A DNA stretch of 20,549 bases from a virus: positions 1 through 20,549 of the IMG/VR virus record IMGVR_UViG_3300021335_000118; one strand, written 5' to 3'. The first letter of the stretch is position 1, and every line of letters begins with the position of its first letter. This document shows positions 8,401 through 13,040 of this stretch, one piece after another. The notes under the pieces were generated by a model. The model worked only from the letters and a program-made list of their open reading frames with translations, searched no databases and was not told where the DNA came from. The translations under genes and the position numbers were made by a program.

Positions 8401-9557
8401 ACACTTAATGCCTTTTGTATAGTTGCATAAGGAGCACCAGGGTGTGTACCTCTATTTAGATCACTTCCGTTACCTTGTGATACAAATATATTTTTAACAT
8501 CTTTTGTTAATCTTACACCTTGATAGATAATATCAACAACATTTAAGTAATTTGTTTCTAGTGTGTTTGCATATAAACTAAATCTCTTACCTTCGTCTGG
8601 TCCTGTACTATCATCATCACGCCCTAGTGTGTATGTTAAATCTTGATCTGGTATTAAAGGATTTTTAAATTCGGCCAAAAATCTTGCACTGTCTGTACTG
8701 TCGTCACCAATTGTTAAAGTGCCGCCACCATAAGTGATATTTCCTGTTGCATGTACATTACCTGCAACATTCAATGTGCCACCTGTTTGTAACTGTAACT
8801 GTCTTGGATAACTATTTGGATAGTTTGCAATAATATAATTTTTTAATGCTGTTGGATTAGGATGATCTCCTAATGTTCTTGAAGCAGGAAAATATTGACC
8901 GCCAGTAAATTGACTGTTAAGTGTCAATGTTTTTAATATATCGTCTGCTTGTATATCTCCGTCAGTGTCCCAATCAAATACTGCTAGTTCTTCTGCTGAA
9001 AAAGGTGCACCTCTTGTTGCAATAGCCTGTGCTTCAGCGTACAAAGCGTCACCATCGTTACTAGGAGCACTTGCACTATTCTTTGGTCCTGGATACCAAT
9101 AATCTCCGTAGTTGCCTTCATCATTCCATGCTTGAGTTTGTCCAGCAAAATAAGTTGATCTAAATCCTAAACTGCCATTTGTATTAAGAGCTTCAATTGC
9201 ACCATTTGCCTTTACAGCAAAATTTAGACTACCTAGTCCTCCTGCTGTAATATAACCATCTGCATGTGTTGATTCAATAGTTATATTTCCTGTTGGTGCA
9301 GTTGCTCCTGTTGTGCTTAGTGTTAAATCACCTACTGTAATACTATTACCAAAGATTATATCAGGATCACTTGTACCTGATGCTGTTCTTAATGTACCGT
9401 TAACTGTTAAATTTCTTGGAGTAGTTGTTGTGTTAATACCTAATGTATTATCACGTTTGACAACCAATAGGTCTGTGTCAAATGCAAGATCTGCTAATTC
9501 TCGTTGTAAGTTTGCGGCTAATAACTGTCCGCCAATTCTTTGGACCTGTTGTGACAT
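5496..9557 (-). CDS. Giant fibre-type virion protein with beta-helix and two inserted domains (1353 aa)
   Basis: The 1353-residue protein starts at ATG 9557 with an AGGAGTA ribosome site, behind a perfect late promoter. N-terminus (1-60): fibre-type GINTTTTPRNLTVNG motif. Residues ~125-255: an insert with an EF-hand/dockerin-like DWDTDGDIQADDIL loop. Residues 265-330: an IGDDSTDS...IPDQDLTYTLG module. Residues ~355-640: a right-handed beta-helix (IFVSQGNGSDLNRGTHPGAPYATI) closely matching the 1235-aa paralogue, with no LamG insert. Residues ~857-1110: a globular insert containing FDNDYDGVID and AMDIARGGYQ. The C-terminus has two RP-containing fibre modules (around 1143-1177 and 1294-1330). 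It is probably a tail-fibre or baseplate-associated adhesin. Inserts in otherwise paralogous scaffolds suggest modular evolution of host-binding surfaces. Confidence 0.88.
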   Translation of the reverse strand: MSQQVQRIGGQLLAANLQRELADLAFDTDLLVVKRDNTLGINTTTTPRNLTVNGTLRTASGTSDPDIIFGNSITVGDLTLSTTGATAPTGNITIESTHADGYITAGGLGSLNFAVKANGAIEALNTNGSLGFRSTYFAGQTQAWNDEGNYGDYWYPGPKNSASAPSNDGDALYAEAQAIATRGAPFSAEELAVFDWDTDGDIQADDILKTLTLNSQFTGGQYFPASRTLGDHPNPTALKNYIIANYPNSYPRQLQLQTGGTLNVAGNVHATGNITYGGGTLTIGDDSTDSARFLAEFKNPLIPDQDLTYTLGRDDDSTGPDEGKRFSLYANTLETNYLNVVDIIYQGVRLTKDVKNIFVSQGNGSDLNRGTHPGAPYATIQKALSVATEDTIIYIYPGQYQEAFPLTVPKGVTIQGDSLRSVEIYPTTATQSEDCFLIEGETQIENITIKDFFYDSGNDKGYGFRFKNAASIMERSPYIRNCTVITKGSSTSASDIRGFASGDAGKGALVDGSSVDQASPRASMLFYGTTFITPGVDALTMRDGVRVEWLNSFSYFANHGILIEQGTTGNLLPDSTRIFGGEIRSIASAAVYGNYGVKADGANCLAYLINSNFAYIGSGKDVTNDNTLTIEANKVVEANNGKVYYTSQDEKGNFNVGDLFSVDQVNGRTSFDIESIFANNSVVRILTDTNEVFINSERLSLDNIVVTGNTIFSTNADLNVTSATDTINFNANVNTTGNVDVTGNGVINGSVITIGDDISDTIDFNTPFSQNLEPGSSDGNVLGTETLAWRTGYGQAVSVNDIRVTPSLITTTESNSNLELIANGTGNVNFENVQLKDNKLIGKFSPAGSFTIIETDENVIPIFNSFESLKQYFPYCIIWNDIPIFATANVSRDALFHTANLLAGYFDNDYDGVIDNSTVYAQFSDGQKGIAIYADAADESAIATALGNWKLKTTSVYQSEMNNYQGDSVSGNRDVTLERLLRYYIIEKGYVNSYTDLGTSRPTTITAAMDIARGGYQAGGLPNYSYPPFAWYTDPVGIAYDALVIEYLYLSISSYAGSQAWRSGDNTLTDKWSTYSRALLEATDTTIVPIITNGTYSFPLTQPVLDYWTQVTNTIGGTSRDLDFVVNDTLKIDATSHAVLSKGTNAQRPSTTGAIRYNTTYNSFEGVVGGGAVSLAGIFDTDRDTFLDLSNNQYQFTTAGVTNHTLNGTLLQSGGLSAGDAFFVNGNTVSAVSDNQNVTLRSNGTGTTNIETLTFRDSILTDTTNAPVFSFNLTNTNGEAFVKFDNVNGMVVPFGTDAQRPSTPEVGHTRFSTTNEYLETYNGTTWINAAGQVEAILEDDVSELSFLWNLILD
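6228..6989 (-). other. Unidentified globular insert domain in the 1353-aa fibre protein
   Basis: Residues ~857-1110 are unlike the surrounding Asn/Thr-rich fibre modules: rich in Tyr, Trp and helical segments. An EF-hand-like loop FDNDYDGVID lies at ~906-915, followed by LERLLRYYIIEKGYVNSYTD and AMDIARGGYQ, then WYTDPVGIAYDALVIEYLYL. The pattern recalls extracellular proteins of marine microbes that join a DNDxDGxxD loop to an AMDIARGG segment. That recollection is unverified, and no complete catalytic motif is visible. Confidence 0.5.
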
Positions 9558-9573
9558 GTTTACTCCTTATGTA

Positions 9574-9581
9574 TATTTATA
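9574..9581 (-). promoter_or_regulatory. Perfect T4-type late promoter
   Basis: The minus strand reads TATAAATA, an exact match to the T4 late consensus. It sits 17 nt upstream of the ATG of the 1353-aa fibre gene, with an AGGAGTA ribosome site in between. It should drive the fibre gene late in infection through a gp55-type sigma factor. Confidence 0.75.
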
Positions 9582-9585
9582 GGAT

Positions 9586-10107
9586 TTACTTGTCAAAGTT
9601 ATGTAGCACATTAACAGGCTTACCTGATGGAACAGGTGTACCAAATACAATGTACCAACCAGCCGCATATGGTGTGTTTGGTCCTGATGATGGATTTTGT
9701 ACTAATGAATAGTTAGATACTGGTAACTGGAAAACGTTTTCAACAAATACTAATACATTTGCTTCTGCAATTGGTACAGGGTAAAATGCATCGCCACTAT
9801 TTAATGGGCCAAATGTTGTTTCAGTGCCGTCTCCGTCACCTAAGTTTTGATTTGTAATTGTAATAGGTTCTCTGAAACGTATTGGTTTCCAAACAGAACC
9901 TTGATAAACTTCAAAGTTTGCTTCGTCTGTGTTATAACGAATAAGTCCTTCTTCAGCATTAAAAGGACGAGATGCTTGAGCACCTTTAGGTACAAGTAAA
10001 CTATTACTGCTTTCTAGTCTTATTTGACCTGAAGCGTCATAGTTAATACCGTCGCTGTAACGGCCTACCTGTCTTGGATTAAGTCTGTGACTCTTTAAAA
10101 ATCTCAT
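9586..10107 (-). CDS. Fibre-associated virion protein with an RP-x(n)-RYNT module (173 aa)
   Basis: A 173-residue protein whose ATG overlaps the preceding stop by one base (TAATG), with GGAAG upstream, so coupled translation with the 10107-10439 gene is likely. Residues 39-76 carry the module P-K-G-A-Q-A-S-R-P...EEGLIRYNT...FEVYQGSVW. The same pattern occurs twice in each giant fibre protein of this window. The C-terminal half (80-173) is a separate beta-rich region with PLNSGDAFYPVP and ENVFQLPVSNYSL stretches. It is probably a virion structural protein attached to or homologous with fibre tips. No enzyme motif is visible. Confidence 0.8.
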   Translation of the reverse strand: MRFLKSHRLNPRQVGRYSDGINYDASGQIRLESSNSLLVPKGAQASRPFNAEEGLIRYNTDEANFEVYQGSVWKPIRFREPITITNQNLGDGDGTETTFGPLNSGDAFYPVPIAEANVLVFVENVFQLPVSNYSLVQNPSSGPNTPYAAGWYIVFGTPVPSGKPVNVLHNFDK

Positions 10108-10439
10108 TAAACTTCCAAATAACTAACTGTAGCCGATAAATTAGCAGGTGCTTGACTAACAATCACAACACTGTCGCCTGCTTCTATAACTACTTTTTCT
10201 GTATCAAATGTAAAAGTATCAGCACCTTGTACTGTTATGTTGTTACAAATTTGATTCTGTGCTCCTTTTGCTTGCCCACTTTTTACAAAATGTAAGTCAA
10301 AAGAAGTATCATTGTTGCCACTAACATCATATGTTGCAGTGTTACAAACAATTAAAGTAGTAATAGCATAAGTCTTACCTGCTGGAACAGTTAATAATGT
10401 TGTGTCAGTTAATTGTACTTGTGTATTTGCTATCGCCAT
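10107..10439 (-). CDS. Small beta-rich virion protein, paralogue of the 1311-1640 gene (110 aa)
   Basis: A 110-residue all-beta protein starting 12 nt after the 314-aa gene with an AAAGGAAAG ribosome site. The sequence pattern VPAGKTYAITTLIVCNT ... VVIEAGDSVVIVSQ ... VSYLEV matches the layout of the protein at 1311-1640. It probably acts as a small structural component; the role is inferred from neighbours. Confidence 0.8.
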   Translation of the reverse strand: MAIANTQVQLTDTTLLTVPAGKTYAITTLIVCNTATYDVSGNNDTSFDLHFVKSGQAKGAQNQICNNITVQGADTFTFDTEKVVIEAGDSVVIVSQAPANLSATVSYLEV

Positions 10440-10451
10440 ATTTTCTTTCCT

Positions 10452-11396
10452 TTAGAACAACATACTATACAGAAGTGATCTGTTTCTACCAATAACTTCA
10501 TCTGATGTGTTATTACTATTTACATAAAATAGCCCTGTATTGCCAAGTTCTGGTGTTTTACCATATAGTATAATACCACTTGATGCACTAGGATCTGTTG
10601 TTTGATTTGGCATTTTTAAAACGCCATCAACTGTTACAGAACCAGATCCAAAACTTGCTAATACTAGATCATTTCCACTAGTTGCAGTTCTTATTATATT
10701 ATCTTCAAATTCTATACCTTCAATTTCAGTATTGTTTGGTCCAAAAGTAGCAACAGCAACATTATCTATTTTTACTTCAAAGTTACTTACACCGCCGTCT
10801 ATACTGCTATCTGATAATTCAACTTTTGAATCACCTTGAATAATACTTTTAATTGTAATACCTTGAATACCTGCTACAATAGCATCATCAACATATTTTT
10901 TATTTGTTAGAATATCATCTGTTGTAACTTGTGTTTCATAATCAGAAGTACCGTCAACTCTAACAACACCTGTTCCAGAGTTGATTAAATTTAAGTCGCC
11001 GCCGCCTGTTGAAATAGAATTTACTCTAATTCCTATTAAAGCATTATTAGCATCTCTAAAAGTAAACGCACCTGATTTGTTTGTGTTTGAAATAGGATCG
11101 TTGTATGTTAATGCTTCGTCAAATAAAATATTGACGTCTGTCTGTGTACCTCTGTCAATCTTAATACCTGCTGTGTTAAGTGTAACACCAGCACCTGTTT
11201 CACCATCATTTAATTCAATGATGTTATCCTTAACTTTTAAGTTTTCGGATTGTACTGTAGTTGTATCTCCTTCAACAACTAAGTCTCCTGTGATTTTTAC
11301 ATAGCCAGTTTCAGCACCTGTGTTAAGAGTAATTACTCCTCCACTTTGTACACTAACTGTATAATCACCGTTTGGTATATTAACAAATTTTGACAT
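10452..11396 (-). CDS. Fibre-like virion structural protein (314 aa)
   Basis: The 314-residue protein starts at ATG 11396 with an AAGGAAG ribosome site. The N-terminal part has a strand-rich segment (VKITGDLVVEGDTTTVQSENL) followed by KDNIIELNDGETGAGV, a pattern I associate with phage fibre and head-decoration proteins, where a prelude of the type GNLTVNGTTT precedes DNIIxLN. Modules of the GGDLNLINSGTG and GNDLVLASFGSG type (residues ~135 and ~245) match the ANGTG modules of the giant fibres. A TNKKYVDDAI segment near the middle is typical of fibre proteins and may be helical. The C-terminus (SSGIILYGKTPELGNTGLFY) resembles a degenerate version of the RP/RYNT module. Confidence 0.82.
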   Translation of the reverse strand: MSKFVNIPNGDYTVSVQSGGVITLNTGAETGYVKITGDLVVEGDTTTVQSENLKVKDNIIELNDGETGAGVTLNTAGIKIDRGTQTDVNILFDEALTYNDPISNTNKSGAFTFRDANNALIGIRVNSISTGGGDLNLINSGTGVVRVDGTSDYETQVTTDDILTNKKYVDDAIVAGIQGITIKSIIQGDSKVELSDSSIDGGVSNFEVKIDNVAVATFGPNNTEIEGIEFEDNIIRTATSGNDLVLASFGSGSVTVDGVLKMPNQTTDPSASSGIILYGKTPELGNTGLFYVNSNNTSDEVIGRNRSLLYSMLF

Positions 11397-11413
11397 GTTC
11401 TTCCTTAAATTTA

Positions 11414-11431
11414 GGGGGTGTTGCCACCCCC
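11414..11431 (-). terminator. 7-bp hairpin with GCAA tetraloop between virion genes
   Basis: On the minus strand GGGGGTG-GCAA-CACCCCC forms a perfect 7-bp stem with a GNRA tetraloop, placed 10 nt after the stop of the 11442-11903 gene. No T-tract follows (TAAATTTAAGG), so strong intrinsic termination is doubtful. A partial terminator or an mRNA 3'-end stabiliser is as likely. Confidence 0.5.
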
Positions 11432-11441
11432 ATAAATATTA

Positions 11442-11903
11442 TTATGCGTCTTCTGTGAAATCGTCGTCGTCAGTACCTGATAATGTGTTATCATCACCAG
11501 CTTCTTCCATTCTAACTACACCAGATGCCGCTGAACCTGTCAGTGCATATTTTAAAGATGTACCGTCTAATGCGTTTGAACCTGTTGAACTAGGTTGAGC
11601 TACAGTTACTTTACGTCCTGCAATTTTACTTACACCGTAAGTTTCTGAATCAGCACCTTGTACTGAAATTGACATTTCGCCTGCTGATAAATTAGCAGGT
11701 AATACACCAGTTTTTAGTGTACAATCAAATGTTCCAGCTGTACCAATTTCTTCGCAACGGAATTTTTTTGATCCTAATTGTTTAACGATATAACCTTCTT
11801 TAACTGCTGTGCCGTTATGAAAGTTTACTTTGATTTCATTTCCACTTGCTGTAGGGCCTACGCCTGCTACACCAAATAATTTTTTGTTTAGTGGTCTTCC
11901 CAT
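11442..11903 (-). CDS. Probable virion protein following the head module (153 aa)
   Basis: A 153-residue protein beginning MGRPLNKKLFG behind a strong AGGAGA ribosome site. The body is beta-rich (IKVNFHNGTAVKEGYIVKQLGSKKF, then a KKFRCEEI strand). The C-terminus is acidic and low-complexity (GDDNTLSGTDDDDFTEDA). The sequence reminds me of small conserved structural proteins in marine T4-like phages, but I cannot name it. It has its own late promoter (11999-12006) and a hairpin-rich leader. An abundant virion or decoration role is an inference from position and expression signals. Confidence 0.8.
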   Translation of the reverse strand: MGRPLNKKLFGVAGVGPTASGNEIKVNFHNGTAVKEGYIVKQLGSKKFRCEEIGTAGTFDCTLKTGVLPANLSAGEMSISVQGADSETYGVSKIAGRKVTVAQPSSTGSNALDGTSLKYALTGSAASGVVRMEEAGDDNTLSGTDDDDFTEDA

Positions 11904-11998
11904 TTGTTTTCTCCTATATAAGTAGTCCTATCCGGGTTCTATCCGGTACGCTGTGGGTACAGCATAAGTCCGCCTTGCGGCTCGCTATCTGACACATG
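11904..11998 (-). promoter_or_regulatory. Hairpin-rich late leader upstream of the 153-aa gene
   Basis: About 90 nt between the late promoter and ATG 11903. On the minus strand it holds three short perfect inverted repeats: CCGC-AAG-GCGG, GCTGT-ACCC-ACAGC and CCGG-ATAGAAC-CCGG. An unpaired TATATAGGAGAAAAC carrying the ribosome site follows. The GC content is higher than in the adjacent genes. It is probably a structured 5' leader; its function is unknown. Confidence 0.5.
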
Positions 11999-12006
11999 TA
12001 TTTATC
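11999..12006 (-). promoter_or_regulatory. T4-type late promoter (one mismatch)
   Basis: The minus strand reads GATAAATA followed by CATG. It lies immediately after the T-rich tail of the ncRNA terminator, so transcription of the left virion block can restart here after the upstream unit ends. Confidence 0.55.
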
Positions 12007-12048
12007 ACAAAAGGAAAAAGGCATACAAGTAAACTTGTACACCTTTAA
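12007..12048 (-). terminator. Rho-independent terminator of the candidate ncRNA
   Basis: On the minus strand AAGGTGTACAAG-TTTA-CTTGTATGCCTT forms a 12-bp stem with two G-U pairs and a 4-nt loop. The end of the stem merges into TTTTTCCTTTT. This is a standard intrinsic terminator, located just past the paired 3' end of the structured RNA. Confidence 0.78.
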
Positions 12049-12272
12049 AGAATAAGCAATTATAGGGAGGACTCGGTTATACCTCCAACCCCTCGACCGA
12101 GATGCCATTCTCAAATCCAGGGAGCCTAATTCCGCTCGGTAGAGCGATGTGACTCAGCGTATTTCTACTACCAAGCCTGGGTACCACCCCTAATTAGCCT
12201 AGTTCGACGCTCTGGTAAACGCCTCTTCCTAGCACTATAAAACAAAAGTCAATTACTCTTTTGTTGCTTATG
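12007..12272 (-). ncRNA. Candidate structured phage non-coding RNA (~220-265 nt)
   Basis: A sigma-70 promoter (12278-12306) predicts a 5' end near 12271, and a terminator closes the unit at 12048-12007. No credible ORF is present. Possible helices, named by + coordinates: terminal P1 12264-12271 with 12052-12059 (8 bp, no mismatch); a local hairpin 12242-12248 with 12258-12264 (7 bp); P3 12235-12240 with 12060-12065 (6 bp); an arm 12209-12215 with 12117-12125 (7 bp, 2-nt bulge); 12192-12197 with 12126-12131 (6 bp); a small hairpin 12179-12189; and 12168-12176 with 12134-12142 (9 bp, one G-U). The 3' side can form an H-type pseudoknot (12096-12101 with 12072-12077; 12082-12086 with 12066-12070). 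The region is GC-richer than its surroundings. It does not read as tRNA, tmRNA, RNase P RNA, SRP RNA or a group I intron by eye. The role is unknown. Confidence 0.7.
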
Positions 12273-12277
12273 TTAGT

Positions 12278-12306
12278 AATATAGCAAACTTTACATAGAA
12301 AGTCAA
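12278..12306 (-). promoter_or_regulatory. Sigma-70 promoter of the candidate ncRNA
   Basis: The minus strand shows TTGACT (12306-12301), a 17-nt spacer and TATATT (12283-12278). This is close to the host housekeeping consensus with optimal spacing. The expected start, about 7 nt after the -10, falls at the first base of the terminal helix of the RNA. Confidence 0.78.
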
Positions 12307-12325
12307 CCTTTTTTTTACCAAAATA

Positions 12326-12478
12326 TTAAATTTTTTGTAATCTTGGATCATCACTTAATATATTCTTCTCGCATCTTGGTCTAGACAAGCGATTTTTAGC
12401 CATTTTTTCCATTATGGCTTTGTGAGCTAGTTTTGTCTTGATTTTTTTGCGAGCTAGTTCGAAGTCTTTGTGATTCAT
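12326..12478 (-). CDS. Small basic 50-aa protein
   Basis: A 51-codon frame with ATG at 12478, stop TAA at 12326 and a strong AAGGAGAG ribosome site 6 nt upstream. The product begins MNHKDFELARKKIKTKLAHK and ends SDDPRLQKI. It is lysine/arginine-rich, probably mostly helical (residues 5-30), with one Cys. It lies downstream of speD and may be co-transcribed with it from the sigma-70 promoter at 12944-12972. Many T4-like phages carry small early proteins that modify host functions, but no family is recognised here and the function is unknown. Confidence 0.7.
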   Translation of the reverse strand: MNHKDFELARKKIKTKLAHKAIMEKMAKNRLSRPRCEKNILSDDPRLQKI

Positions 12479-12551
12479 AACACTCTCCTTTTTACAGTTA
12501 AGTGCGTTCCTTCGCTAATGCTACTTCCGGGCTATAAGCCTGAACGTAATA

Positions 12552-12923
12552 TTATTTAGTATCTAATACTTCAGTTAAGTTCGTTTCTCTATCCAAATAT
12601 TTGTAGTCAATTTTGATTGGATCCCATTTATCTAATGCTTCAAATACTGTAGTAATATCTAGTTCACTGCACGTATATACGTCTAGTTGTATTAATGTAG
12701 GACGTTGTTCGTCCCAAGTATGTAAAACTACATGCGATGTTTCAATAATAGTAGCACAAGTAAAGCCTTTATTGCCTGCTTTATCACAGTATGTTGCATA
12801 AGGACCTAGCAAAATCTTCATGCCTATGTCTTCTATTAGATGTTTTGTCCAGTCAATAATATTTTGCTCGTATCTTGGAGGATTACTTACTTCTGCTCGT
12901 ACTATTAAATGTTTATGTTTCAT
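12552..12923 (-). CDS. speD: S-adenosylmethionine decarboxylase-like pyruvoyl enzyme (SpeD)
   Basis: The 123-residue protein matches the length and motifs of prokaryotic class SpeD proenzymes, which self-cleave at a serine to make a pyruvoyl cofactor and then decarboxylate AdoMet for spermidine synthesis. Visible landmarks: ETSHVVLHTW with Ser63 (cleavage and pyruvoyl serine) and His68 (processing), and DVYTCSELD with Cys85 (catalytic acid). The residue before Ser63 is Thr, where bacterial enzymes usually have Glu (ESH). The gene has its own sigma-70 promoter, and I see no Shine-Dalgarno site before ATG 12923. Phage-borne speD is an auxiliary metabolic gene known in marine T4-like phages. Some SpeD relatives have switched substrate to ornithine or arginine, so the exact activity here is open. 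Confidence 0.9.
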   Translation of the reverse strand: MKHKHLIVRAEVSNPPRYEQNIIDWTKHLIEDIGMKILLGPYATYCDKAGNKGFTCATIIETSHVVLHTWDEQRPTLIQLDVYTCSELDITTVFEALDKWDPIKIDYKYLDRETNLTEVLDTK

Positions 12924-12943
12924 AAATTAACGGTTATTTAGTG

Positions 12944-12972
12944 TTTATACCTTATTTGAGAACAGAAGTCAA
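12944..12972 (-). promoter_or_regulatory. Sigma-70 promoter of speD
   Basis: The minus strand shows TTGACT (12972-12967), a 17-nt spacer and TATAAA (12949-12944), a near-consensus host-type promoter. It implies an early or host-polymerase-driven unit within a late structural block. The predicted 5' UTR is only about 15 nt. Confidence 0.75.
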
Positions 12973-12989
12973 CCAGAAAATTTAGCCAT

Positions 12990-13020
12990 AAAAAAAGGGC
13001 GACATAAGCCGCCCTTTTTA
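12990..13020 (-). terminator. Rho-independent terminator after gp23
   Basis: The minus strand reads AAAAAGGGCG-GCTTATGT-CGCCCTTTTTTT. The GC stem of 5 bp extends with A-T pairs, and a T-run follows. It sits 20 nt past the gp23 stop and isolates the head transcript from the speD unit. The symmetric A and T flanks could let it act in both directions. Confidence 0.85.
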
Positions 13021-13040
13021 ATTCAGTTACTAATCTAAGA

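Noticed and set aside
11431-11445. Plus-strand ATAAATA that looks like a late promoter
   Set aside because: It points away from all genes and arises from AT-rich DNA next to the hairpin.
11914-12114. 66-codon open frame on the minus strand overlapping the leader and the ncRNA terminator
   Set aside because: It runs through the ncRNA 3' part, its terminator and a late promoter, has no ribosome site, and its composition is unlike the neighbouring proteins.
12117-12225. tRNA-like signals on the plus strand (GCTCGGTAGAGC and AGTTCGA)
   Set aside because: No matching acceptor stem or T-arm can be drawn, the D-loop would be too short, and the segments are better used as helices of the minus-strand RNA. 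It also does not read as tmRNA.
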